NCBI GenBank assembly: GCA_964407855.1 | Contig: CAYOXI010000042.1 | Span: 1-22,796, forward strand | Length of the DNA stretch: 22,796 bases | Origin: SHZI01 sp964407855 | GTDB taxonomy: Bacteria > Pseudomonadota > Gammaproteobacteria > Steroidobacterales > GCA-2729495 | Direction of reading: 5' to 3' | Shown here: positions 15,533 through 22,796 of the stretch, piece by piece | Layout: each line of letters begins with the position of its first letter | Position numbering within the stretch: position 1 is the stretch's first letter | Notes under the pieces: generated by a model | Database searches by the model: none | Told to the model about the DNA's origin: nothing | The model's input: only the letters and a program-made list of their open reading frames with translations | Program-made: the position numbers and the translations under genes

Positions 15533-17337
15533 TGACAATGGCCCTGCGCGACATAGCCGTGCCGGACCTGGGCGACTTCAGTGATGTCGAGATCATCGAG
15601 GTTCACGTCAAGCCGGGCGACTCCCTGAAGGCCGAGGCGCCGCTGATCACGCTGGAAACCGACAAGGCCGCGATGGAAGTGCCGTCGCCGGTCGCTGGCG
15701 TGGTCCGTGAACTGCTGGTCAGTACCGGTGACAAGGTGTCCGCCGGCAGCCTGATCCTCCGCCTGGAAGTTGCCAGGGACACGGCGGCCGCCGACCCACC
15801 GGTGGGAGCGGCGGCAGCACCGCCCCCGCCCCCGCCACCGCCACCGCCACCGCCACCGCCCCCGGCGACCCGGTCCCCGGAACCCGCTGCTGCCTCCCTG
15901 GCGCCCGCAGGCAACGCCTACACAGGGCCGGTGGATCAGGAAACCGACCTGCTGGTGCTGGGCGCCGGTCCCGGCGGTTACCCGGCGGCCTTCCGGGCGG
16001 CTGACCTCGGTCTCAGTGTCACGCTGGTGGAACGCTGGGCCACGCTGGGCGGCGTCTGCCTCAACGTGGGCTGCATTCCGTCCAAGGCGCTGCTGCACGC
16101 GGCGAAAGTCATCGACGACGCAGAGGCGATGGCTGAGTGCGGCGTGAGTTTCGGCAAGGCGCAGATCGATCTTGACCGCCTGCGGGGGTGGAAGGACAAG
16201 GTGGTGGGCCGGTTGACTACCGGACTCGCCACCCTCGCCAAGCAGCGCAAGGTGAAGGTGGTGCGGGGCACGGGCCAGTTCCTGTCACCCCATCACCTGG
16301 AAGTCAGCGACGGCGACCAGCGGCAGGTGATCGCCTTCCGCCGCTGCATCATCGCGGCGGGCTCGGAGCCGGTGCGGCTGCCGGGCTTCCCCGATGATCC
16401 CCGCATCCTCGACTCCACCGGCGCTTTGGCGCTCCGGTCGGTACCGGAGAACCTGCTGGTGGTCGGCGGCGGCATCATCGGCCTGGAGATGGCCACGGTC
16501 TACGCGGCCCTGGGGTCCCGGGTCTCGGTGGTGGAGCTCACCGACATGCTGATGCCCGGTACCGATCCGGATCTGGTGCGGCCCCTGCAGAAGCGCATCA
16601 CCACCCGCTATCACCGGATCATGCTCGGCACGAAGGTGACGGGCGTCGAGGCGACCGGCGAGGGCCTCAAGGTGAGTTTCGACGGCAAGACCACGGGCAC
16701 CGAAAGCTACGACGCGGTGCTGCTGTCGGTGGGCCGTTCGCCGAACGGCAAACGGCTGGGCGCCGAACACGCCGGCATCACGGTCGACGAGCGGGGCTTC
16801 ATCCCGGTGGACCGGCAGATGCGTACCAACGTGCCGCACATCCATGCAGTGGGCGACATCGTGGGTCAGCCCATGCTGGCCCACAAGGCCAACCACGAGG
16901 GCCGCGTGGCGGCGGAAGTGGTCGCGGGTCTCAAGGCGGCCTTCGATGCCAGGGTGATCCCGTCGGTTGCCTACACGGACCCGGAGGTGGCCTGGGTCGG
17001 GGTCACGGAGATCGAGGCGCGGGCGCAGGGGCTGAAGTACGGCAAAGGCCAGTTCCCCTGGGCCGCCAGCGGCCGTTCGCTGGGCAACAACCGGGAGGAA
17101 GGCCTCACCAAGCTGCTCTTCGACGAGGCGACCCACCGCCTCATCGGTGGCGGCATCGTCGGGCCGAATGCCGGCGAGCTGATCAGCGAGGTGGCCCTGG
17201 CCATCGAGACCGGCTGTGACGCAGCCGACATCGCGCTCACCATCCATCCCCACCCGACGCTCTCGGAGACCGTGGCCTTTGCTGCCGAGGCCTATGAGGG
17301 CACGCTGGTGGATCTGTACCTGCCGCGGAAGAAATAG
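15532..17337 (+). CDS. lpdA: Dihydrolipoamide dehydrogenase E3 with N-terminal lipoyl domain
   Basis: E3 reoxidises dihydrolipoamide with FAD and NAD+. This 601-residue form has an extra N-terminal lipoyl domain (about 5-82) with the lipoylation motif ETDKAAME (K45), then a linker with 15 consecutive prolines (97-111), then the flavoprotein. LVLGAGPGGYPAAFRAADLG (141-160) binds FAD, and GGVCLNVGCIPSKALL (173-188) holds the redox disulfide C176/C181. VVGGGIIGLEMA is the NAD site, and HPHPTLSE holds the active-site pair H574 and E579. Fused lipoyl-E3 proteins are known, such as Neisseria p64k. The ATG overlaps the aceF stop (TGATG), which fixes the start. It is the last gene of the operon; no clear terminator follows. 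Confidence 0.96.
   Translation: MTMALRDIAVPDLGDFSDVEIIEVHVKPGDSLKAEAPLITLETDKAAMEVPSPVAGVVRELLVSTGDKVSAGSLILRLEVARDTAAADPPVGAAAAPPPPPPPPPPPPPPPATRSPEPAAASLAPAGNAYTGPVDQETDLLVLGAGPGGYPAAFRAADLGLSVTLVERWATLGGVCLNVGCIPSKALLHAAKVIDDAEAMAECGVSFGKAQIDLDRLRGWKDKVVGRLTTGLATLAKQRKVKVVRGTGQFLSPHHLEVSDGDQRQVIAFRRCIIAAGSEPVRLPGFPDDPRILDSTGALALRSVPENLLVVGGGIIGLEMATVYAALGSRVSVVELTDMLMPGTDPDLVRPLQKRITTRYHRIMLGTKVTGVEATGEGLKVSFDGKTTGTESYDAVLLSVGRSPNGKRLGAEHAGITVDERGFIPVDRQMRTNVPHIHAVGDIVGQPMLAHKANHEGRVAAEVVAGLKAAFDARVIPSVAYTDPEVAWVGVTEIEARAQGLKYGKGQFPWAASGRSLGNNREEGLTKLLFDEATHRLIGGGIVGPNAGELISEVALAIETGCDAADIALTIHPHPTLSETVAFAAEAYEGTLVDLYLPRKK
15820..15864 (+). repeat. Proline-codon tract (15 Pro) with hexamer repeat
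   Basis: Fifteen successive CCN codons include four tandem CCGCCA hexamers in the middle. The tract encodes the linker between the lipoyl domain and the flavoprotein of Lpd. It could vary in length by slippage in six-base steps without loss of frame. Confidence 0.9.
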
Positions 17338-17431
17338 GCCCCTGCGTGCTCTCCGGGAACTCGACCACCGGGTCCGCCGGCAGGTAGCTCCCCAGTGCCG
17401 GGTCGTAGACCCGGCCGTTCACGTGACACAG
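17338..17431 (-). pseudogene. Remnant of an RHS/YD-repeat protein (C-terminal core motif)
   Basis: Read on the minus strand, about 30 codons encode GLCHVNGRVYDPALGSYL followed by PADPVVEFPESTQG. This matches the conserved end of the RHS core (HMNGRVYDPxLGRFLxADP, then a P-x-N/S-T-Q-G segment), after which the polymorphic toxin tip normally begins. Nothing RHS-like precedes it by more than a few codons, and downstream the frame runs into the antisense of lpdA. It is therefore a small fragment left in the spacer right after the lpdA stop. A perfect 8-bp inverted repeat (17397-17404 with 17408-17415) lies inside the GRVYDPA codons. Confidence 0.75.
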
Positions 17432-17476
17432 GCCGAGCGGGACGGACTTCTCCAGGAAATATCCGGAAACCGTCGC

Positions 17477-17531
17477 TTGCCCCATGTTTCCAGCCGCTGC
17501 ATGATGACCTGCGACTGGCCGCTCCGCGGCC
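17477..17531 (+). promoter_or_regulatory. Candidate promoter and operator of the toxin-antitoxin pair
   Basis: TTGCCC (17477-17482) and CATGAT (17500-17505) are spaced by 17 bases, each with four of six sigma-70 matches. The inverted repeat GGCCGC-TCC-GCGGCC (17517-17531) lies just past the expected start point and before the antitoxin ribosome site. That position would suit autorepression by the antitoxin complex. Confidence 0.35.
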
Positions 17532-17549
17532 GCGCCTCAGGAGGAACGC

Positions 17550-17792
17550 ATGACCACCGTCCAGATCAGCCTCCCGGAACCGCTGGCCGAAGAAGCCGCC
17601 AAGGCGGGTCTGCTCGAGGCTGACAAGATTGAAGCGCTGCTGCGCGAACAACTGCGCGTCCAGCGCCTCAGCCGCCTGCGCAGCGCTCGCGAGGTCCTGG
17701 CTGCCAATCCGCTGCCACCGATGACTGCCGGGGAGATCCAGGCAGAGATCGATGCCTACCGCAGCGGCCAGCGGCGTGCGCCTGGTCCTTGA
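17550..17792 (+). CDS. Antitoxin of a VapBC-like pair
   Basis: This 80-residue protein is read as the antitoxin because it directly precedes and overlaps a PIN-domain toxin gene. The N terminus TTVQISLPEPLAEEAAKAG looks like a ribbon-helix-helix DNA-binding start, followed by an acidic/basic helix (LLREQLRVQRLSRL). The C-terminal part, MTAGEIQAEIDAYRSGQR, is the kind of short helix that wraps the toxin. AGGAGG (17539-17544) lies five bases before the ATG and fixes the start. Small size, tandem arrangement and overlap fit COG1569-type PIN systems. It probably represses its own promoter together with the toxin. Confidence 0.75.
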   Translation: MTTVQISLPEPLAEEAAKAGLLEADKIEALLREQLRVQRLSRLRSAREVLAANPLPPMTAGEIQAEIDAYRSGQRRAPGP

Positions 17793-18207
17793 CACCAATA
17801 CGGTGGTGTCGGGGCTGATCTGGCCGGGTGGACCACCGGCGCAACTGATTGAGGCAGCCGAGGCAGGACGAGTAGACCTGGTCAGTAGCCCTGCCCTGCT
17901 GGCCGAACTGCAGGGTGTGCTGGAGCGGCGCAGGTTTGCAGCCCAGCTCACCAAACGCCACCTGAGTCCGGCGGTCCTCTTCGATGGCTACGCCGCGCTG
18001 GTCACCATCATCCAGGTGAAAAACCTGGCGGAGCCTGCTTCCCGCGACCCGGACGACGATAAGGTGCTGGCCTGTGCACTGGCAGGCAAGGCCGACGCCA
18101 TCGTCTCCGGAGATGACGATCTGCTGACACTTAGTGACTTCCGGGGCATCCCGATTCTTACGGCGGCTCGGGCTATCACGACGCTCAAACCCCGGTCGAC
18201 CCCTTAG
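17776..18207 (+). CDS. PIN-domain toxin (VapC-like ribonuclease)
   Basis: This 143-residue PIN-family protein (COG1569 type) is a likely Mg2+-dependent RNase that cleaves RNA to halt growth when not held by its antitoxin. VRLVLDTNTVVSGLIWPGG is the N-terminal strand with the first acidic residue, D6. E44 in LLAELQGVL, the DDDK cluster (93-96) and GDDDLL (112-117) complete the acidic site. The protein looks intact and active. The GTG at 17776 gives the N terminus usual for the family and overlaps the antitoxin by 17 bases. An ATG at 17752 would add eight residues and is the alternative. Confidence 0.85.
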   Translation: MRLVLDTNTVVSGLIWPGGPPAQLIEAAEAGRVDLVSSPALLAELQGVLERRRFAAQLTKRHLSPAVLFDGYAALVTIIQVKNLAEPASRDPDDDKVLACALAGKADAIVSGDDDLLTLSDFRGIPILTAARAITTLKPRSTP

Positions 18208-18259
18208 CGCGGTTCGTCCACCGAAACCCTTATCAGCCACCCCGCGGTTTCATCGGACC

Positions 18260-19177
18260 TCACCAGCGTGAGTACTCGCCCAGCGCCGTGAGTGGAACAT
18301 CTATCTTTCCGATATCGATCCACGCTGAATCCGGATATCGATAGGAAATGGTAAACCGACCGCTACACTGTGTATCGCGAGCCCCGTCCACAAGTTCCAC
18401 AACCTGCACAAACGCCGCGAGGCCGTTCTTGCTCATCTGAGCCGGTCCGGTTGAAATCGCGCGTTCATATGAAACCCTATGGTCATACCGGACCTGGCCA
18501 ACCGCGCACTTGAATTCACGAGCGGTTATGGCCAGCAATGGCTGCAACCGTTGGGGTCCGCGAACCAGTATGGTCACGGATAGAAGGGGGGGCAAGACCG
18601 AAGAACAACTCTCCTTCCTCGGGCTGTGGCCACTTTTCAACGAAGGCCTCCAGCACAAAGTCACTGGCCTTTGCTGGTGGAACTGGACCTATCTCACCGG
18701 GCAGGCCCGGGCGTGGGACGTCTATCGTAATGACTCCGGACTGTTCGCCGTCGTTGGGACCGGGACCAAACTCGGTGATGCTGAAGGAAACGCGGCAGGG
18801 CGTATCAAGATTGAGAGCACCCAGAGAGAAAAAGCGAAAAGCCCACGCCCCCGGCGGGACAGTGCCCTTGGGAAACTGAAACGGCGCGTTACCTACTTTG
18901 AGTAGTCGCTGCCAGAGATTGCCATAGAAGGCTGATCCAACTTCGGACAAGCCCCGTCCACTGCCTCACCAAATCCCATACTGAAGGACACAGGGACTTT
19001 CAATGGGTTATGCAGCAACACCCTCACCTCTGGGTACGAAGCCGAATCAGCGGTAACCCAAGTCCGCACTTCCAGCAAGCGTGGTCGCTGCAGGTCATCG
19101 GCACATAAGCTGCCTGGCGCGCTCAGGCTTGCAGACGCCAGCACCGTGCAAACCAACCGCTTAGCGACACGCAGCAT
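18260..19177 (-). pseudogene. Secreted protein of unknown function, split over three reading frames
   Basis: The gene starts at the ATG ending at 19177 (AAGGGG upstream) with a signal peptide (MLRVAKRLVCTVLASASLSA). Strand-like sequence follows up to a TAG at 18893. Protein-like sequence then continues in a second frame (NLWQRLLKVGNAPF to VEKWPQPEEGELFFGLAP, about 18915-18600). It returns to the first frame (VTILVRGPQRLQP to PLTALGEYSRW) and ends at 18260. The second switch lies at a run of seven C on the coding strand (18586-18592); the first lies near 18915-18945. One lost and one gained base restore the frame, giving about 305 residues if repaired. I do not recognise the family. Either the gene is decaying or the assembly has two indel errors. 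Confidence 0.6.
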
Positions 19178-19340
19178 AGTTGCCCCTTGGATGTACAAGA
19201 AAAGCGGTGAGCAAAAGGGCGACGGCGATCCGGGTCGGGTGCTTGAGATCTATACCCAAAGACTACGAGCAATGGGCGCTTCGAGGATGCCCCACTGCGT
19301 ACCCCATACTCTGAGCGATGAGCGGATCGGTACCAGCTAG

Positions 19341-19473
19341 CATTCGCCCCACACGAACATTCGCGAGACCATCTATCAGGACTACTGCATCCTATCAGGA
19401 CTGCCGCATCCTCTACCTGGTGGGACGGGATGCCGTACAGATCCTCGCCGTGCTGCATATCGTCTGGCGGCCC
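19341..19473 (+). pseudogene. ParE/RelE-type toxin relic broken by a tandem duplication
   Basis: Removing one copy of a 19-bp tandem duplication restores a continuous reading, TNIRETIYQDCRILYLVG then RDAVQILAVLHIVWRP. This matches the C-terminal half of ParE/RelE toxins (iREi-yRIlYrv-gd-v-iLaVlH). As it stands, the duplication (19 = 6 codons plus 1 base) splits it: NIRETIYQDY is in one frame and YQDCRILYLVG onward in the next. A TAG at 19338-19340 cuts off the upstream part in the first frame. No convincing N-terminal half or cognate antitoxin was found upstream. It is a dead remnant. About 40 residues match the family pattern, so the assignment is moderate. Confidence 0.6.
19374..19411 (+). 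repeat. 19-bp tandem duplication inside the toxin relic
   Basis: TATCAGGACTACTGCATCC (19374-19392) is followed at once by a second copy (19393-19411) with two changes, at 19403 and 19405. The unit is not a multiple of three, so it shifts the frame of the toxin relic. The two mismatches suggest the duplication is not very recent, or that one copy has since mutated. Confidence 0.9.
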
Positions 19474-19487
19474 GTTACTGCTTCTCC

Positions 19488-22289
19488 TCACCCCGTATTC
19501 CGCAACCCCGCCGCAATCCCGTTGATCGACAGGTGAATCCCCCGCCGCAGGCGGTCGAAGTCCTTGATGGGTTTCCGGTCACCCTGCGACTGCCGCCGGT
19601 AACGCCGCAGCAGTTCCAGCTGCAGGTGATGCAGCGGGTCAATGTAGGGAAAGCGGTGTTCGATCGAGCGGGCCAGGGCCGGGTTGGTGCTCAGCCGGTT
19701 CCTGTGGCCGGTGATCAGGCGCAGCGCCTCGCTGGTGCGGGTCCATTCCCTGCGGATGGTCCGGAACAGCGCCTGCCCGCCCGCCTTCTCCGGCACCAGC
19801 TCCGCGTAGCGCGCCGCGATGCCGAGGTCACTCTTGGCCAGTACCATGTCCAGGTTCGACAGCAGCGCGCTGAAGAAGGGCCACTCCCGGGCCATGCGCC
19901 GGAGCAGTGCCTGGCGCTGGCGCCGTTCCGGGCCCTTGCCCAGCCACTCTTCCACGGCGCTGCCGAAGCCAAACCAGCCGGGCAGGCCGACCCGGCTCTG
20001 GCCCCAGGAGAAGCTCCACGGAATGGCCCGCAGGTCCTCGATGGGCATCGGTCCTTTCCCATGGGGATGGCGTGAGGCCGGCCGCGAGCCGATGTTCAGC
20101 GCCGCAATCTCGCCGATGGGCGTTGCGCCGTGAAAGTAATTGAGGAAGCGCGGGTCTTCGTAGACCAGCCGCCGGTACGCCCGGAAGCTGGCGGCGCTCA
20201 GCGCGTCCGCCGCTTCGCGGAAGGCCCGGGGTGCCGGGCGCTGGCCCCGCAGCAGCGTCGCCTCCAGCGTGGCTGCCACCAGGGTTTCGAGGTTGCGGCG
20301 GCCGATGGCCGGGTTGGCATATTTGGAGCCGATCACCTCGCCCTGTTCCGTCAGGCGCAGCTGGCCATTCACCGTGCCGGCCGGCTGGGCCAGGATCGCC
20401 TCGTAGGCCGGGCCGCCGCCCCGGCCCACCGTGCCGCCGCGGCCATGGAAAAGCCGCAGGCGGAGATCGTGACTGGCTGCCAGCGGCGCAAACCACTCGC
20501 CGAGGGCCACCTCCGCCCGGTACAGCTCCCAGTTGCTGGTGAAGAAGCCGCCGTCCTTGTTGCTGTCGCTGTAGCCGAGCATCACCTCCTGCTCGCCACC
20601 GCTGCGCCGGATCATGGCCGGAAAGCCCGGCAGCGCGTAGAGCGCTGCCATGATCGCCGGTGCCCGGCGCAGGTCACTGATGGTCTCGAAGAGCGGCACC
20701 ACGACCAGTTCGGCCACTGCATCCGTGTCCAGGGTGCCCCGCAGGAGGCCCGTCTCTTTCTGCAGCAGCAGCACCTCCAGCAGGTCGCTCACCTGCTCCG
20801 TGTGGGAGACGATGCTGTGCCGGATCGCCTGGGGTCCGAAGCGCGCCCGCGCCTCCCGGGCCAGCTCGAAGATCGCGAGCTCCCCCAGGGTGAGCGGGGA
20901 GTAGGCTGCACCCGGCACGCGCAGTGGCCGGACGTCATTGAGCAGCGCTGCAAGCAGTGTCTGGCGCGCCTGCTCATCCAGCCCTGCATAATTGCCCGTT
21001 ACGTGGGCGACCCGCAGGAGTTCGTCTACCACCGCTTCGTGCTGATCCGAACTCTGCCGGAGGTCGATGGTTGCCAGGTGAAAACCGAAAACCTGCACTG
21101 CCCGTCGCAGCGGTGCCAGTCGCGGGGTTGTCAGTACGGCTGCCCGGTTGGCTCGCAGCGAGCGGTCGATGATCTCCAGGTCGGCGCTCAGTGCGTCGGG
21201 TCCGGGATAGGCCGCGGCCGGACCGACCGCTTCCAGTCCGGCCGCCGCCCCGGTCAGCCGCGCCAGTGTGGCGACCAGTCGCGCGTAGACGCCGGTCAAT
21301 GCGCGACGATAGGGTTCGTCTTCACGATGGGGATTCCTGTCCGGGGAACTGGCGGCCAGGGCAGCCAGCTCCGGGGTCACAGGCGCCAGCAGCAGCGACA
21401 TGGACAGCTCGGCGCCCAGCGCATGGACTTCCCGGAGGTAATGGCGGAGTGCCATTTCAGCCTGACTGTCCAGGGCGCGGCGCAGCGACTCGCCCGTGAC
21501 ATTCGGATTGCCGTCCCGGTCCCCACCAATCCAGCCGCCCATGCGGAGGAACGGGGCAACGACCTCATCTCCCAGCGCGGCCTCGAGCTGCTGGTAAAGC
21601 CGCGGGATCTCCGGGAGGAAGGTGCAGTGGTAGTAGCTGAGCGCGTTCGCGATCTCGTCGCTGACCGTGAGGGTCGTGGTGCGGAGCATGCGGGTTTGCC
21701 AGAGCTGGGTGATGCGTGCCCGGATCAGGCCTTCATTCTCGGCCCTGGCCTGCGCTGACAGCTGGTTCTCCCGGGCCGCCAGGAGTCCGGCCACCGCCCG
21801 CTCTGCATCCAGGATGCTCTTGCGCTGGACTTCGGTCGGATGGGCAGTCAGCACCGGGGAGATGTGGGCCCGGGCAAGGACCCGTGCGACGTCGCCGCTG
21901 CCCACGCCCGCGCGCCGCAGGCGGAGCATGGTTCGTGCCAGCGAACCATTCTGATGGTGGCCGGCCCGCTCGTGGACCCGCCGCCGGCGCAGAAAATGCT
22001 GGTCCTCGGCGATATTGGCCAGATGCGAGAAGTAACTGAAGGCCCGGATCACACTGACCGCCTGGTCAATGCTGAGGCTTCGCAGCAGACGATCCAGCCG
22101 CTGGCCAGCCCGGGCGTCGGCCTTCAGCCGGTAGCCCACCGAGAGCTGGCGGATCTGCTCGACAAGCTCGTAGGCCGCGGGCCCGTCCTGCTCACGGATC
22201 ACTTCCCCCAGCAGCCGCCCGAGAAAGCGGATGTCGTCGATCAGAGGCCGGTTCTTGGCAATGGCCGGTGCCTGTCGCGTTGCAGTCAT
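19488..22289 (-). CDS. ppc: Phosphoenolpyruvate carboxylase
   Basis: PEPC adds bicarbonate to PEP to form oxaloacetate, refilling the citric acid cycle. The 933-residue protein keeps VLTAHPTEVQRKS (146-158) with catalytic H150, GGWIGGDRDGNPNVT (251-265), LGYSDSNKDGGFFTSNWELY (571-590) and FHGRGGTVGRGGGP (614-627). R623 lies in the glycine-rich loop. IPWSFSWGQSRVGLPGWFG and the C-terminal GIAAGLRNTG complete the set. The C-terminal Asn is one of the aspartate-inhibitor ligands in the E. coli enzyme, so feedback inhibition by aspartate is likely. AGGA lies eight bases before the ATG. The gene is monocistronic here and ends against the accessory patch. Acetyl-CoA from the neighbouring PDH is a known activator of many bacterial PEPCs. 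Confidence 0.98.
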   Translation of the reverse strand: MTATRQAPAIAKNRPLIDDIRFLGRLLGEVIREQDGPAAYELVEQIRQLSVGYRLKADARAGQRLDRLLRSLSIDQAVSVIRAFSYFSHLANIAEDQHFLRRRRVHERAGHHQNGSLARTMLRLRRAGVGSGDVARVLARAHISPVLTAHPTEVQRKSILDAERAVAGLLAARENQLSAQARAENEGLIRARITQLWQTRMLRTTTLTVSDEIANALSYYHCTFLPEIPRLYQQLEAALGDEVVAPFLRMGGWIGGDRDGNPNVTGESLRRALDSQAEMALRHYLREVHALGAELSMSLLLAPVTPELAALAASSPDRNPHREDEPYRRALTGVYARLVATLARLTGAAAGLEAVGPAAAYPGPDALSADLEIIDRSLRANRAAVLTTPRLAPLRRAVQVFGFHLATIDLRQSSDQHEAVVDELLRVAHVTGNYAGLDEQARQTLLAALLNDVRPLRVPGAAYSPLTLGELAIFELAREARARFGPQAIRHSIVSHTEQVSDLLEVLLLQKETGLLRGTLDTDAVAELVVVPLFETISDLRRAPAIMAALYALPGFPAMIRRSGGEQEVMLGYSDSNKDGGFFTSNWELYRAEVALGEWFAPLAASHDLRLRLFHGRGGTVGRGGGPAYEAILAQPAGTVNGQLRLTEQGEVIGSKYANPAIGRRNLETLVAATLEATLLRGQRPAPRAFREAADALSAASFRAYRRLVYEDPRFLNYFHGATPIGEIAALNIGSRPASRHPHGKGPMPIEDLRAIPWSFSWGQSRVGLPGWFGFGSAVEEWLGKGPERRQRQALLRRMAREWPFFSALLSNLDMVLAKSDLGIAARYAELVPEKAGGQALFRTIRREWTRTSEALRLITGHRNRLSTNPALARSIEHRFPYIDPLHHLQLELLRRYRRQSQGDRKPIKDFDRLRRGIHLSINGIAAGLRNTG

Positions 22290-22321
22290 GCGGCCATCCT
22301 AAACGACACCCGGCAGCGGGG

Positions 22322-22338
22322 CACGCCCATCTGGCGTG
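22322..22338. promoter_or_regulatory. Small inverted repeat between divergent ppc and PepSY genes
   Basis: CACGCC (22322-22327) and GGCGTG (22333-22338) form a 6-bp inverted repeat around CATCT. It lies 33 bases upstream of the ppc start codon, in the 133-base divergent spacer. There is no T-tract, so it is not a terminator; it could be an operator or chance. No clear promoter hexamers were found nearby. Confidence 0.2.
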
Positions 22339-22422
22339 GCCGGAGGATGTTGGTACTCAGGGAGGCGACAGCAGGCAGGGTGTACCATCTGTTCATTCGT
22401 GCTGAACCCGGTGATCTGCCAG

Positions 22423-22796
22423 ATGCGCCGTACGCTCCTGAACATCCACCTGCTGCTTGCTGCCTTCCTTTTTCCCATCGCCCTGATGTTCGCGATCACC
22501 GGGGGTCTCTACACCCTGGAGATCAAGGGCAGCTACCGGGAGACCGTCCAGGCAGTGCCACTCACCGCGCCGCTGCAGCCGGACCTCGCCGCGCTGACCA
22601 CCCTGGCCAGCAGTACGCTCTCGGGCCTGGGGGAATCCCTGCCCTCGGGGGGCGCTGCGGTCAGGAAGGCGGGTACCTCTTTCGAACTGGAGTGGACCGG
22701 TGTGGAGCGGGACATCCTGCTCCGGCCGACCGCTGATCCCGCCATCGCGCAGCTCGTCATCAAGGACACGGGGGTCTGGCGACATCTGGTGCAGCT
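22423..22796 (+). CDS. PepSY-associated transmembrane protein (3' end missing)
   Basis: The frame is open from ATG at 22423 to the window end, giving 124 codons. The N terminus MRRTLLNIHLLLAAFLFPIA, continued by LMFAITGGLYTLEIKGSY, is one membrane helix followed by the TGGLYxxxIKGxY element. This is typical of PepSY-associated TM proteins, some of which act in iron uptake or as ferric reductase-like partners. The following region would be periplasmic and holds a divergent PepSY-like stretch. The ribosome site is weak; in-frame GTG codons at 22399 and 22411 are alternatives. It is divergent from ppc. Assignment rests on the first 40 residues. Confidence 0.6.
   Translation, partial: MRRTLLNIHLLLAAFLFPIALMFAITGGLYTLEIKGSYRETVQAVPLTAPLQPDLAALTTLASSTLSGLGESLPSGGAAVRKAGTSFELEWTGVERDILLRPTADPAIAQLVIKDTGVWRHLVQ

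Noticed and set aside
17397..17415. Perfect 8-bp hairpin downstream of lpdA as a terminator
   Set aside because: There is no T-tract after it, and it is explained by the GRVYDPA codons of the RHS remnant on the other strand.
19123..19491. 122-codon minus-strand frame beside ppc
   Set aside because: There is no ribosome site or recognisable motif. It overlaps the start of the secreted-protein gene in another frame and runs antisense to the toxin relic.
20130..21758. 542-codon open frame antisense to ppc
   Set aside because: ppc covers the region with all catalytic motifs; the opposite frame looks like a composition shadow.

Overview
The window is GC-rich (high sixties percent by eye) and densely coded. 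It looks like a draft or metagenome-assembled chromosome of a gammaproteobacterium. RNase T, the homodimeric AceE with AceF and a lipoyl-bearing Lpd, and an MliC/PliC lysozyme inhibitor point there; a Xanthomonadales, Nevskiales or Steroidobacter-like lineage is plausible but not proven. A run of exactly 100 N at 14752-14851 is an assembly gap inside aceF. No tRNA, rRNA, CRISPR array or intact insertion sequence was seen.

Left part (1-7429, + strand): a translationally coupled trio begins the window. It encodes a LeuC-like large subunit (cut by the window edge), a LeuD-like small subunit, and an isocitrate lyase/PEP-mutase-family C-C lyase. This set resembles a hydratase plus lyase pair acting on a branched or methylated malate. 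A periplasmic lysozyme inhibitor with its own terminator follows. Next come a GAF-PAS-PAS-GGDEF-EAL cyclic-di-GMP protein, an AGCS sodium/amino-acid symporter and a DUF962/Mpo1-like membrane protein; the last two overlap as GTGA.

Middle (7451-11936, - strand): one tight operon, read from right to left. It carries an M17 aminopeptidase, RNase T (4-nt overlap), a PuuD/urate-oxidase-N-like membrane protein, NadC and a DTW-domain tRNA-modifying enzyme.

Divergent from it (12036-17337, + strand) is the pyruvate dehydrogenase operon aceE-aceF-lpd. It makes acetyl-CoA from pyruvate. E2 lacks its lipoyl region because of the gap, and E3 carries its own lipoyl domain on a 15-proline linker.

Between lpd and ppc (about 17338-19487) lies an accessory patch of visibly lower GC. 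It holds a C-terminal scrap of an RHS protein, a VapBC-like antitoxin and PIN-toxin pair, a secreted-protein gene split over three frames, and a ParE/RelE-type toxin relic broken by a 19-bp tandem duplication. This is the least ordinary part of the window. Beyond it are phosphoenolpyruvate carboxylase (- strand) and, divergently, the start of a PepSY-associated membrane protein that runs off the window.
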